Assembly (NCBI GenBank): GCA_012932295.1
Contig: JAAONU010000048.1
Location: forward strand, 62,001 to 126,000
DNA: 64,000 nucleotides
Direction of reading: 5' to 3'
DNA from: Cyclina sinensis
Taxonomy: Eukaryota; Mollusca; Bivalvia; Venerida; Veneridae
The first letter of the stretch is position 1, and every line of letters begins with the position of its first letter. Of this stretch, positions 33,323 through 45,560 are shown in pieces. The translations under genes were made by a program, and so were the position numbers. A model generated the notes under the pieces. The model worked only from the letters and a program-made list of their open reading frames with translations, did no database searches and had not been told where the DNA came from.

Positions 33323-36020
33323 AGCTCACCTGAGCCTGCTCAGGGTGAGCTTTTGGGATCATTGAATGTCCGGCGTCGTGCGTCGTCAACAATTTGACTT
33401 AAACGACTTCTCCTCCTAAACCGCTAAGCCAACATTGACAAAAAACATGCCTGGGATATTCCTTGCATGAAGCTCTACCAAAGTTGTTCAAAGAATTCAA
33501 TGCCATCAAGAACTCTTGTTGCTATGGCAATATAAAGGAAAAACTTTGTAAATCTTCTTGTCTAAAACCACAAGGCCCTGAGCCTTAAGATTTGGTATGT
33601 AGCATTGTCTAGTGGACCTCTACCAAGTTTGTTCAAATTATACCCCTGGGGTCAAATTTGGCCCCGCCCCGGGGGTCAGTTGATTTTACATAGGCTTATA
33701 TAGTGAAACTTTAAAAATCTTCTTGTCTGAAACCACAAGGCCTTAAGATTTGGTATGTAGCATTGTCTAGTGGACCTCTACCAAGTTTGTTCAAATCATG
33801 GCTCCTGGGTCAAAAATGGCCCCGCCCTAGGGGTCTCATGTTTTACATAGAGTTATTTAGGAAAAACTTTAAAAAATTTCTTGTCAGAAGCCGCAAGGCC
33901 AAGAGTTTAGATATTTGGTGTGCAGCATTGTCCAGTGGACCTCTACCAAGTTTGTTCAAATCATGGCTCCTAGGTCAAAAATGGCCCCGACCCAGGGGTC
34001 TCATGTTTTACATAGAGTTATATAGGAAAAACTTTAAAAATCTTCTTGTCAGAAACTGCAAGGCCTAGAGTTTAGATATTTGGTGTGCAGCATTGGCCAG
34101 TGGACCTTTACCAAGTTTGTTCAAATCATGGCTCCTTGGTCAAAAATGGCCCGGCCCTGGGGTTAACTTGATTTACATAGAGTTATATAGGGAAAACTTT
34201 AAAAATCTTCTTGTCAGAAACCGCAAGGCATGGAGCTAAGATATTTGGTGTTAAGCATCATCTAGTTGACCTCTACCAAGATTGTATAAATAATTACCCT
34301 GGGGTCAGAACTGGCCCCGCCCTGGGGGTCACTTGATTTACATTGAGTTATAAAGGTAAAACTTTAAAAACCTTTTTGTCTGAAACCACAATGCCTGGAG
34401 CTTAGATATTTGGTATGAAGCATCATCTAGTAGACCTCTACAAAGATTGTTCAAATTATGACCCTGGGGTCAGAACTGGCCCCGCCCTGGGGGTCACATG
34501 TTTTACATAGAGTTACAGTACACGCAGCGCGGACTTTGACAACGAACACCCGTCCCCGCGATTTTACTGTCCGCGTTGAAGACCAAAATGACCACCGCAT
34601 GGAGTATTTATTCGTATAAAACGCGGTGGTCAGCGCGGCTTTGCAGTGTTCAGTACCGCGCTATGTCGCAGCGTCAGGTCGCGGGGGTTTGCGGTGTTCA
34701 AAAAACGAAATCACAACACAATTTTACTTTCCCCTATTTTTTTTTCAGATGAGTTACAAAAAAACACGTAATTTTTACCTGTTGAAGTTGTTTCTTTTTC
34801 TTTTTAATACCCCATCCGGTTAAACTTTCATTTGTTGACGTTCGATGTTTGGTGTATGATTGAGGGTAACACAGCCGATTATGAATAGATTAACACACCT
34901 ACATGCCATCTTGTTAACTTTAATTGCTGCAATTAATATATTTTCAAGTCTTCTATCGGTGCCGCGCTTGCCTTAATCCACTCGCAAATAAATTACACGC
35001 AGATAAATTACTAACGATCATCAAACTGCGAAAAGTTAATAGATCTAATTTAAACTGTGAAAAATTCGAACAAATCCACTCTAATTATGATTTATTTATG
35101 TACGAACGCTCCTTTTTGTTTACGCAAAAAATGACCATTCAAAGCAGTTGCTTCCGGAAACAGCTGATCATATTTTCAGAAAATGAATTGTCTGTGTTTT
35201 TAGGTCAACACGTGTTTCACTTCTTTTAACATCTGTATTGTCTAGGCGCTTGGCAAAAATTATTGCTATATAGTAACAAGCGTTTTTCAAAAATTACAAA
35301 AACGAAAGTACACAATAAACCTACACCACATATGTACTTGAAATTTGGTTTTAATTTGACCAACTGAAGTTAGCCACAAAAAACATGTAAGTAATATAAG
35401 AATGAGTAAAAAAGAAAACCACGTACATGTACTGTACGCTGAGAATGTTTAAATGCAGTAATCTCCAAGTCAGAACATTGTGGGGACGCGCGGCGTTCTG
35501 TCACCGCAACACGCGGTGATCATACCCCTCGGCGGTTGTCGCGGTGGTCATTTTAGTGGACACCCGAAATTTCAGGTGTTCAGTCCACCGCGACTGGCCA
35601 CCCGGAGACAATACCGGCCCCCGCGACAATGTTAACAACGTCAAAGTCTGCCTTGCATCTACTGTATATAGTAAATTCTTTAAAAATCTTCTTGTCAGAA
35701 ACTGCTAGGCCTGGAGCTTAGATATTTGGTATGAGGGATCATATAGTGGACCTCTACAAAGATTGTTCAAATTGTGACCCTGGGGTCAGAATTGACCCGC
35801 CCAGGGCTTATTTGATTTACATAGAGTTATATAAATGTAGGGAAAGGCATTGAGCTTAGATATTTGGTGTTGAGCATTGTCTTGTAGACCTCTACCAAGA
35901 TTGTTCAAATCATGGCTCCTGGGTCAAAACTGGCCCTGCCAAAGGGGTCACATGTTTTACATAGAGTTATAGAGTTACATAGCAAGAAACTTTAACAATC
36001 TTCTTCTCACAGACTGCAAG
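33323..36020 (-). mobile_element. PL-A element with beta monomers, interrupted by a MITE
   Basis: It opens with the inverted PL-A end TTTTTAGCTCACC, TGAGC, GCTCA, GGTGAGCT, then a 'gtcgtgcgtcgtc' tract and about ten beta monomers in reverse ('gtggacctctaccaagtttgttcaaat', 'gggtcaaaaatggccccgcccc', 'ttttacatagagttatatagg'). A MITE occupies 34516-35664. The array breaks off at about 36020, where another insertion begins. The matching left end (ACAAGAGG) may be the one at 38797. Antisense to RPL13. Confidence 0.65.
34516..35664. mobile_element. CAGT-ended MITE, copy 2, with a readable empty site
   Basis: The ends CAGTACACGCAGCGCGGACT and inverse GTCTGCCTTGCATCTACTG are flanked by TA (34514-34515 and 35665-35666). 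Removing the element and one TA restores 'catagagttatatag', exactly the wording of the surrounding beta monomers, so both boundaries and the 2-bp TA duplication are proven internally. The subterminal regions are rich in CGCGGTGGTCA words in both orientations. The interior is shared with 30110-30901. Confidence 0.9.
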
Positions 36021-36029
36021 GCTATATAT

Positions 36030-36830
36030 ATATATCAGGGCTCCCGAAAACCGAAAATTTGCCGGTTTTGACCGAATTTTATCTCTATGGACCGATTTCG
36101 ATGTCCAAAAGTCCTCAAAAGATCGGTCCAGATAATTTCCAAAAAAAAATAAAAAATCTGTCTAACTTTTCAAAAAACAGTCAAAATCTCACACCAAAAC
36201 CTCAAATGATCGCTAATCCGGTACTTCACACCTATCATAAAACCATAAAACTGTCAGTTGCCCGCGGCAATTATCGCCAGTTTACTTGTAAACAAGTAAA
36301 AGTGTGCTTGATTTGCAGCCGCCAATCGATTAAAGCTGACCGGCCCAAACTGTGAAATATAATTTCATCGAAATCAAACTCCTCGCAGCGGTTACTTCCC
36401 CTGATGTAACTGGTGTGAGGAGTGTGCATCAAAATAGGCGATAACTGTCATCTGCTTAATTTCATTAAGGGCTTAATAGTAATTGTAGTGGCTAGCTGCA
36501 GCACAAAGCACACTTTAAAATATCAGTGACTAGTTTGACGCTGTAAAATTAGCTCTAATTATACTTTCGCTTTGAAAAACACGTATTTTCGCGACGTCAA
36601 CACTATCATAACTCAAATTGTTCTTTGCCCTTAAATCGTTTCTATTTTTTTTTGTTGGTTCTTGGTCCTGGGGGGAGGGTGTCGAAGTCTCGGACCGATT
36701 GAGATTCAAAATTTTAGGACTATGCACCGTGACCACAGTGGGGTCATCAGCCCTCCCATAGGAGTCACTCCCTTCTTCTCCCCCCCCCCCCCCCCCCCCC
36801 CCCCTCAAAAAAAAAAATTCATCTCATTTT
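36030..36830. mobile_element. Inserted unit starting CAGGGCTCCCG with a poly-C tail region
   Basis: After a TATATATATAT tract, the sequence changes from beta array to unrelated DNA beginning CAGGGCTCCCGAAAACCG, resembling a hAT-type end. No matching inverted right end was found. The segment closes with an uninterrupted C run (36781-36804) followed by poly-A, after which a new PL-A end starts at 36830. The ORFs here have no family features. Confidence 0.35.
36781..36804. repeat. Uninterrupted poly-C run, 24 bases
   Basis: A homopolymer followed by TC and a run of A. Its length may be unreliable in the assembly. Confidence 0.95.
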
Positions 36831-38797
36831 TAGCTCACCTGAGCACTAGGTGCTCAAGGTGAGCTTTTCTGATCGGTCTTTGTCCGTCGTCCGTCCGTCG
36901 TCAACTTTTCATTCAAACAACATCTCCTCTGAAACCAATTGGGCAAATTTAATGAAACTTGCCTGGGATGTTCCTTGCATGAAGCTCTACCAAGATTGTT
37001 CAAATGGTTCTGGTCCATTGCATTTCTGGTTCACTGGAGCTAAAAATAGATTTTATAAGTTGGATCTTTAAAAATCTTCTTCTCCGAAACCACAAGGCCT
37101 GGAGCTTTGATATTTGGTATGAAGCATCATCTAGTGGACCTCTACCAAGTTTGTTCAAATTATGTCCCAGGGGTCAGTTGATTTTACATAGAGTTATATA
37201 GGGAAAACTTGAAAATCTTCTTGTCAGAAACAAGAAGGCCTAGAGTTAAGATATTTGGTATGTAGCATTGTCTAGTGAACCTCTATCAAGTTTGTTCAAA
37301 TCATGGCCTCTGGGTCAAAAATGGCCCCGCCCCGGGGGTCACTTGTTTTACATAGAGTTATATAGGAAAATCTTAAAAAATCTTCTTATCAGAAACCGTA
37401 AGCCATAGAGCTTAGATATTTGGTGTGTAGCATTGTCTAGTGGACCTCTACCAAGTTTGTTCAAATCAAAGCTTCTGGGTCAAAAATGGCCCCGCCCCAG
37501 GGGTAACTTGTTTTACATAGAGTTATATAGGAAAATCTTAAAAAATCTTCTTGTCAGAAACTGTAAGGCATACGGCTTAGATATTTGGTGTGTAGCATTG
37601 TCTAGTGGACCTCTACCAAGTTTGTTCAAATCATGGCCTCTGGGTCAAAAATGGCCCCGCCCCAGGGGTCACTTGTTTTACATAGAGTTATATAGGAAAA
37701 ACTTTAAAAGTCTTCCTGTCAGAAACTGTAACGCATAGAGCTTAGATATTTTGTGTGTAGCATTGTCTAGTGGACCTCTACCAAGTTTGTTCAAATCATA
37801 GCCACTGGGTCAAAATAGGCCCAGCCCTAGGCGTCACTTGTTTACATAGAGTTATATAGGAAAAGGTTTTAAAAATCTTCACAGAATAAACCATAAGGCT
37901 TAGAGTTAAGATATTTTGTATGAAGCATTGTCTAGAGGACCTCTATCAAGTTTGTTCAAGTCATGGCCCCTTGGTCAAAAATGGCCCCGCCCCAGGGGTC
38001 ACATGTTTTAGATAAAGTTATATAGGAAAAGCTTTAAAAATCTTCTTGTCATAAACAACAAGGCCCAGAGTTAAGATATTTGGTGTGCAGCATTATCTAA
38101 TGGACCTCGCTCAAGTTTGTTCAAATCATGGCCCCTTGGTCAAAATAGGCCCTGCCCTAGGGGTCACATGTTTTACATAGAATTATATAGGAAAAACTTG
38201 AAAAATCTTCTTGTCAGAAACCACAAGTCCTAGAGTTAAGATATTTGGTATGCAGCATTGTCTAGTGGACCTCTACCAAGTTTGTTAGAAAAATGTCCCT
38301 GGGGTCACTATTGGCCCCGCCCGAGGGGTCACAAGTTTTAAATAACAATATAGAAGAAAATCTTTAAAGATCTTCTTGTCTGAAACCACAAAGCCTAGAA
38401 TTTTAAAATTTTGCACGAGGCAAGCTTTACCAAGCTTTTTCAAATTATTAGATCAGGTTAAAGGTCACTGAGGCTAAAAGTAGATTTATCTATTGTACCT
38501 CATAGAGCCTTCATTTATAGACCAATATCTTTGATATTCAGTATAGAGGTTCCTTGCATGACCTCTACCCATACATAGGGTTTGAGGTCACTGGGTCAAG
38601 GTCAAGGTCACCATAACTTATAATAGATATGTCTACTTTCTGTCATAGAGCCTTTATTTATTGACTGATATTTTACATATTTGGTTTGTAGGCACTTACA
38701 TTTTTCCAATTAAAAAATGAAATACTGCTTAACAGCAAACCTACAGCCAAAGTACTCAGGTGAGCGATCCAGGGCCATCATGGCCCTCTTGTTTATG
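36830..38797 (-). mobile_element. Complete PL-A element with beta array
   Basis: The right end, at the left here, is AGCTCACC, TGAGCAC, ta, GGTGCTCA, GGTGAGCT. A (GTCC)n-type tract 'gtccgtcgtccgtccgtcg' and about nine reversed beta monomers follow. After them comes the family's non-repeated arm ('cctcatagagcctt...tagaccaatatctttgatattcag'). The element closes with CAGGTGAGCGATCC and GGCCATCATGGCCCTCTTGT (38759-38793). No genes inside. Confidence 0.8.
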
Positions 38798-41700
38798 TTT
38801 TTCTCTATGGCAATAAAGATTTGGACCATTTGTACAGTTTTTCAAGATGATTTCAAAAACATTATTCCTTGACCTATATTTTTGACCTACTGCCCTACTT
38901 TTTTGTTTTTTTAGCAACAGCCATGAAATTTGGACCGTGTGTACAGTTTTTCGTTTTGATCTTAAATCTCATCGCATGACCTTTATTAGCTCACCTGAGT
39001 GAGCTTTTCTGATCGGTCTTTGTCCGTCGTCCATCAGTCCGTCCGTCCGTCGTCAACTTTTCATTCAAACGACATCTCCTCTGAAACCAATGGGGCAAAT
39101 TTAATGAAACTTGCCTGGAATGTTCCTTGCATGAAGCTCTACCAAGATTGTTCAAATGGTTCTGGTCCATTGCATTTCTGGTTCACTGGAGCTAAAAATA
39201 GATTTTATAAGTTGGATCTTTAAAAATCTTCTTCTCCGAAACCACAAGGCCTGGAGCTTTGATATTTGGTATGAAGCATCATCTAGTAGACCTCTACCAA
39301 TTTTGTTCAAATTATGTCCCTGGGGACAAAACTGACCCCACCCCAGGGGTCAGTTGATTTTACATAGAGTTATATAGGGAAAACTTGAAAATCTTCTTGT
39401 CAGAAACCACAAGGCCTAGAGTTAAGATATTTGGTGTGTAGCATTGTCTAGTGGACCTCTACCAAGTTTGTTCAAATCATGGCTTCTGGGTGAAAAATGG
39501 CCCCGCCCCCGGGGGTCACTTGTTTTACAAAGAGTTATAATGGAAAATCTTAAAAAAATCTTCCTGTCAGAAACCGTAAGTTATAGAGCTGAGATATTTG
39601 GTGTGTAGCATTGTCTTGTGGACCTATACCAAGTTTGTTCAAATCCTGTCCTCTGGGTCAAAAATGGCCCCGCCCCAGGGGCCACTAGTTTTACATAGAG
39701 TTACATAAGAAAATCTAAAAAAATCTTCTTGTCAGAAACCATAAGTTATAGAGCTTACATATTTGGTGTGTAGCATTGTCTAATGGACCTCTACCAAGTT
39801 TGTTCAAATCCTGGCCTCTGGGTCAAAAATGACCCCGCCCCAGGGGCCACTAGTTTTACATAGAGTTATATAGGAAAATCTTAAAAAATCTTCTTGTCAG
39901 AAACCGTAAGTTATAGAGCTTAGATATTTGGTGTGTAGCATTGTCTAGTGGACCTCTACCAAGTTTGTTCAAATCCTGGCCCCTGGGTCAAAAATGGCCC
40001 CGCCCCGGGGTCACTTGTTTTACAAAGAGTTATATAGGAAAAACTAAAAAATCTTCTTGTCAGAAACAAGAAGGCCTACAGTTAAGATATTTGGTATGTA
40101 GCATTGTCTAGTGGACCTCTACCAAGTTTGTTCAAATCCTGGCCTCTGGGTAAAAAATTGCCCCGCCCCAAGGGTCACTTGTTTTACATAGAGTTATATA
40201 GGAAAATCTTAAAAAAATCTTCTTATCAGAAACCGTAAGTTACAGAGCTGAGATATTTGGTGTGTAGCATTGTCTAGTGGACCTCTACCAAGTTTGTTCA
40301 AATCCTGTCCTCTGGGTCAAAAATGGCCCCGCCCCAGGGGCCACTAGTTTTACATAGAGTTATATAAGAAAATCTAAAAAAATCTTCTTGTCAGAAACCG
40401 TAAGTTATAGAGCTTAGATATTTGGTGTGTAGCATTGTCTAGTGGACCTCTACCAAGTTTGTTACAAAAATGTCCCTGGGGTCGCTATTGGCCTCGATGA
40501 GGGGTCACAAGTTTTAAATAACAATATAGAAGAAAATCTTTAAAAATCTTCTTGTCTGAAACCACAAGACCTAGAATTTTAAAATTTGGCATGAAGCAAG
40601 CTTTATCAAGCTTTTTCAAATTATTGGATTAGGTTAAAGGTCACGGAGGCTAAAAGAAGATTTATCTACTGTACCTCATAGAGCCTTTATTTATAGACCA
40701 ATATCTTTGATATTCAGTATAGAGGTTCCTTGCATGGACCTCTACCCATGGGTAGGGTTTGAGGTCACTCGGTCAAGGTCAAGGTCACCATAGGTTATAA
40801 TAGATATTTCTACTTTTTGTCTTAGAGCCTTTATTTATTGACTGATATTTTACGTATTTGGTTTGTAGGCACTTACATATTTTCAATTAAAAAATGAAAT
40901 ACTGCTTAACAGCAAACCTACAGCCAAAGTACTCAGGTGAGCGATCCAGGGCCATCATGGCCCTCATTGTTTTTGACCTACTGACCTTCTTTTGTTTTTG
41001 AAGCTATGGCATAGAAATTGGGACCATGCATACAGTTTTTTGTTCAGATTTCAAAAACGTCATATCATGACCTATATTTTTGACCTACTGACCTACTTTT
41101 TTTGTTTTTTAGCTAAAGCAATGAAATTTGGACCGTATGCACAGTTTTTCGTTTCGATTTAAAAAATGTCATCGCATGACCTATATTTTTGACCTACTGA
41201 CCTACTTTTTGTTTTTGGAGCTATTGGAATGAAATTTGGACCATGTATACAGTTTTTTGTTCCAATTTCAAAAACGTCATATCATGACCTATATTTTTGA
41301 CCTACTGACCTACTTTTTGTTTTTTGGAGCTATGGCAATGAAATTTGGACCATGTGTACAGGTTTTTGTTCAGATTTCAGAAATGTCATCAATTGACCTA
41401 CATTTTTGTCCAATTGACCTACTTTTTGTTTTTGGAGCTACAGGAATGAAATTTGGACTATATGTACAGTTTTTTGTTCCGAGTTCAAAAATGTAATCAA
41501 TTGACCTACATTTTTGTCCAATTGACCTACTGTTTGTTTTTGGAGCTATGGCAATGAAATTTGTTCCGATTTCAAAAACGTCATTGCATGACCTATATTT
41601 TTGACCTACTATCGTACTTTTTGTTTTTGGAGCTATGGCAATGAAATTTGGACCATATGCACAGTTTTTGTTCCTATTTTATACATGTCATCGCATGACC

Positions 41701-42258
41701 TATATTTTTGACCTGACCTACTTTTCTGTTTTTTTAGCTACAGCAATGAAATTTGGACTGTATGCACAGTTTTTTGTTTCGGTTTCATAACTGTAATTGC
41801 ATAATCTATATTATTGAACTTCTGACCTACTTTTTGTTTTTGGAGCTATGGCAATGAAATTTGGACCATGTGTACAGTTTTTTGTTACGATTTCAAACGT
41901 CATCATATGACCTATATTTTTGACTTACTGACCTACTTTCGTGTTTGGAGTAATGGCAATGAAATTTGGACAATGTGTACAGATTTTTTGTTCAGATTTC
42001 AAAACTGTTATTGCATGACCCATATTTTTGACCTACTGACCTACTTTTTTCTTATTGCAATGAAATTTGGACCGTATGCCCAGTTTTTTGTTCCGATTTC
42101 AAAAATCTCATCGCATGACCTATATTTTTGACCTACTGACCTACTTTTTTTGTTTTTGGAGCTATGGCAATGAAATTTGGACCATGTGTACAGTTTTTTT
42201 TTCCAATTTCAAAAATGTCATCGAATGACCTATATTTTCGACCTGCTGACCTATTTTT
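38798..42258 (-). repeat. Monomer-delta array (PL-C core), split by PL-A
   Basis: Reversed delta units of roughly 95 bp ('tgacctatatttttgacctactgacctacttttt', 'tttttggagctatggcaatgaaatttggacc', 'gtgtacagttttttgttcc') are present at 38798-38980 and 40970-42258. The PL-A copy at 38985-40968 interrupts them. About a dozen units are present. Antisense to RPL13. Confidence 0.7.
38985..40968 (-). mobile_element. Complete PL-A element with beta array, close relative of its neighbour
   Basis: It starts AGCTCACCTGAGTGAGCTTT, has a 'gtccatcagtccgtccgtccgtcgtc' tract, about nine beta monomers and the same non-repeated arm, and closes with CAGGTGAGCGATCC and GGGCCATCATGGCCCTCAT. Long stretches are almost identical to 36830-38797. 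The terminal hairpin is shortened (AGCTCACC TGAG TGAGCT), a small deletion in the stem. Confidence 0.8.
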
Positions 42259-43440
42259 TATGCCCCCACTTCAAAGAAGAGGGGGTATATTGCTTTTGCA
42301 TTTGTCTGTCTGTCCGTCGGTCCGTAGACCAAATGGTTTCCGACTAATAACTAAAGAATGCTTAGGCCTAGGAACTTCAAACTTGGTAGGATGATTGTCC
42401 ATCACCAGTAGATGACCCCTATTGATTTTGGGGTCAAGGGGTCAAAGGTCAAGGTCACATTGACCTTGTAGGTAGAAACGGTTTCCAACCAATAACTAAA
42501 GAACGCTTAGGCCTAGGAACTTCAAACTTGGTAGGATGATTGTCCATTACCAGTAGATGACCCGTATTGATTTTGGGGTCAAGGGGTCAAAGGTCAAGGT
42601 CACATTGACCTTGTAGGTAGAAACAGTTTCCGACCAATAACTAGAGAACGCTTTGATCTAGGTTCACCAAACTTAGTATGCTGGTTGGTCATCACGAGTA
42701 GATGACCTCTATTGACTTTGAGGTCATTAGGTCAAAGGTCAAGCTCACAGAGACCTTCATCCTTAAAACGGTTTCCGATCAATAACTAGAGAACGCTTTG
42801 ACCTAGGTTCACCAAACTTGGTATACTGGTTGGTCATCTCCAGTAGATGACCCCTTTTGATTTTGAGGTCATTAGGTCAAAGGTCAAGCTCACAGGGACC
42901 TTCATCCTTAAAACGGTTTCCGATCAATAACTAGAGAACGCTTTGACCTAGGTTCACCAAACTTGGTATACTGGTTGGTCATCACCAGTAGATGACCCCT
43001 TTTGACTTTGAGGTCATTAGGTCAAAGGTCAAGATCACAGAGACCTTCATCTTAAAAACGGTTTCTGATCCATAACTATAGAACGCTTTGACATAGGTTC
43101 ACCAAACTTGGTATGCTGGTTGGTCATCAACAGTAGATGACCCCCTATTGATTTTGAGGATCATTAGGTCAAAGGTCAAGCTCACAGAGACTTTGACTCT
43201 TAAAATTGTTTCCGATCAATAACTAGAGAATGCTTTGACCTAGGTTCACCAAACTTGGTATGCTGGTTGGTCATGACCAGTTAATGACCCCTATTGATTT
43301 TGAGGTCATTAGGTTAAAGGTCAAGGCCACAGGGACCTTGATCCTAAAAACGGTTTCTGATCAATAACTAGAGAACACTTTGGCCCAACCACAAGCAATT
43401 AGGTGCTGCCGGGGGGCATTTATGTTTTACAAACATTTCT
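42259..43440 (-). mobile_element. PL-D element with monomer zeta, copy 1
   Basis: It starts ATGCCCCCACTTCAAAGAAG and GGGGGTATATTGC, which forms a hairpin, followed by GTCTGTCTGTCCGTCGGTCC. Seven to eight zeta monomers of roughly 145 bp follow ('ggtttccgatcaataactagagaacgctttgacc', 'caccaaacttggtatgctggttggtcatcaccagtagatgaccc'). It ends 'caattaggtgctgccggggggcatttatg'. The monomers carry AGGTCA direct repeats and two perfect AGGTCAnnnTGACCT palindromes. Confidence 0.75.
42452..42466. promoter_or_regulatory. Estrogen-response-element-like palindrome AGGTCA-CAT-TGACCT
   Basis: A perfect inverted pair of nuclear-receptor half-sites with a 3-bp spacer. The same 15-mer recurs at 42597-42611 and 43773-43787. 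It fits the consensus bound by steroid-type nuclear receptors. Whether anything binds here is not known. It belongs to a repeat monomer. Confidence 0.5.
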
Positions 43441-43587
43441 TGTATTTTATGGTGTTGGCTTACTTATAAAAGGTCATATGTCAATTTTCATTGGAAATTT
43501 TTCCTGCCCACTAATTTTCCTGTACAGTATTTGTGAAAATGTGTTGTATAATTCATGAATCAGCAAAGTATATTCAGCAAATATTAT

Positions 43588-44617
43588 GCCTCCTCTTCAA
43601 AGAAGTGGGGGTATATTGCTTTGCATTTGTCTGTCTGTCGGTCCGTCGGTCCGTAGACCAAATGGTTTCCAACCAATAACTAGAGAATGCTTAGGCCTAG
43701 GAACTTCAAACTTGGTAGGATGATTGTCCATCACCAGTAGATGACCCCTATTGATTTTGGGGTCAAAGGACAAGGTCACATTGACCTTGAAGGTAGAAAC
43801 GGTTTCCGACCAATAACTAGAGAAGGCTTTGACCTAGGTTCACCAAACTTGGTATGCTGGTTGATCATCACCAGTAGATGACCCCTATTGACTTTGAGGT
43901 CATTAGGTCAAAGGTCAAGATCACAGAGACTTTCATCCTTAAAACGGTTTACGATCAATAACTAGAGAACGCTTTGACCTAGGTTCACCAAACTTGGTAT
44001 GCTGGTTGGTCATCACCAGTAGATGACACCTATTGATTTTGAGGTCATTAGGTCAAAGGTCAAGCTTACAGGGACCTTCATCCTAAAAACGGTTTCTGAT
44101 CAATAACTAGACAACGCTTTGACCTAGCTTCACCAAACTTGGTATACTGGTTGGTCATCACCAGTAGATGACCCCTATTGACTTTAAGGTCATTACGTCA
44201 AAGGTCAAGATCACAGAGACCTTCATCCTTAAAAACGGTTTCCGATCAATAACTAGAGAACGCTTTGACCTGAAGTCACCAAACTTGGTATGCTGGTAGG
44301 TCATCACCAGTAGATGACCCCCTATTGATTTTGAGGTCATAAGGTCAAAGGTCAAGCTCACAGAGACTTTGACTCTAAAAACGGCTTCCGATCAATAACT
44401 AGAGAATGCTTTGACCTAGGTTCACCAAACTTGGTATGCTGGTTGGTCATGACCAGTTAATGACCCCTATTGATTTTGAGGTCATTAGGTCAAAGGTCAA
44501 GGCCACAGGGACCTTGATATTAAAAACGGTTTCTGATCAATAACTAGAGAACGTTTTGGCCCAACCACAAGCAATTAGGTGCTGCCGGGGGGCATTTATG
44601 TTTTACAAACATTTCTT
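43588..44617 (-). mobile_element. PL-D element with monomer zeta, copy 2
   Basis: It starts ATGCCTCCTCTTCAAAGAAG and GGGGGTATATTGC, then a GTCTGTCGGTCCGTCGGTCC tract. About six zeta monomers follow, with the end 'gctgccggggggcatttatgttttac' at 44581-44606. It is a close relative of 42259-43440. The first hairpin differs by paired changes. Confidence 0.75.
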
Positions 44618-44841
44618 GTTAGAGAATGCTTTGATCTAGTTTCACCAAACTTGGTGTGCTGGTTGGTCATGACCAGTAAATGACCCCTATTGATTTTGAG
44701 GTCATTAGGTCAAAGGTCAAGGCCACAGGGACCTTGATCCTAAAAACGGTTTCTGATCAATAACTAGAGAACGCTTTGGCCCAACCACAAGCAATTAGGT
44801 GCTGCCGGGGGGCATTTATGTTTTACAAACATTTCTTGTTG
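44618..44841 (-). repeat. Duplicated terminal zeta unit
   Basis: A one-and-a-half-unit extension repeats the last zeta monomer and the end sequence 'caagcaattaggtgctgccggggggcatttatgttttacaaacatttcttg' a third time (44785-44840). This suggests a local tandem duplication of the element end. Confidence 0.7.
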
Positions 44842-45320
44842 TTTTTGGAACTATGGCAATGAAATTTGGACCATGTGTACAGTTTTTTGTTACGGTTTCA
44901 AAAATTCATCGCATGACCTATATTTTTGACCTACTGACCTATTTTTTTTGTTTTTGGAGCCATGGCTATGAAATTTGGACCATGTGTACTTGTTTTTGTT
45001 CCAATTTCAAAAACATCATAATATGACTTATATTTTTAACCAACTTTTTGTTTTAAAGCTACAGCAAATTTTTGCCTGCATTGATCCTATATTCCGTGGG
45101 TAGGGTTTGAGGTCACTGGATTAAGGTCAAGGTCACCATAGCTTATGATAGATATTTCTACTTTTTGTCATAGAGCCTGTATTTATTGACTGATATTTAC
45201 ATGTTTACATATTTATATTTAAATTACTTACATATTTTCAATTAAAACATGAAATACAGCAAACCTACAGCCAAAATACTCAGATGAGCCATCTAGGGCC
45301 ATCATGGCCCTCTTGTTTTA
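44842..45320 (-). repeat. Delta units followed by a PL-A left arm
   Basis: Two delta monomers (44842-45060) resume, apparently the continuation of the delta array interrupted by PL-D. They are followed by the PL-A non-repeated arm ('gggtagggtttgaggtcactgg', 'catagagcctgtatttattgactgata') ending GGGCCATCATGGCCCTCTTG at 45297-45316. Confidence 0.55.
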
Positions 45321-45560
45321 TATAGTTTTGTCCAGAGCATAACTCCAAAAGTCCTTGAAGGATCTACTTCAAACTTAATACACTGACAGAGCAAACTAGT
45401 AGGAAGTGCATTGTGTAAGAACAATAACATCTACCTTGCCTTCTTTTAGAGTTATTCCCCTTGTTAGATTTACTTAAAAAGTTTTGTCCAGAGCATAACT
45501 CAAAAAGTACTTGAGGTATTTATTTCAAACTAAATACACTGACATAACACATTGGAAATT
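45321..45560 (-). repeat. Short tandem pair, eta-like
   Basis: Two units with 'agttttgtccagagcataactc(c)aaaagt' and 'ttcaaact(t)aatacactgacat' about 160 bp apart. They are distantly similar to eta units in wording. No ends seen. Confidence 0.45.

Noticed and set aside
33763..34068. Plus-strand ORF with repeated SSGPLPSLFKSWLLGQKWPRPRG-type text, also at 37433-37738
   Set aside because: It is a direct translation of beta monomers. Frames break between copies, so there is no sign of protein-level selection.
41236..42131. ORFs with repeated FDLLTYF and GPCVQFF words
   Set aside because: Translation of delta monomers in phase with repeat length. No family features.
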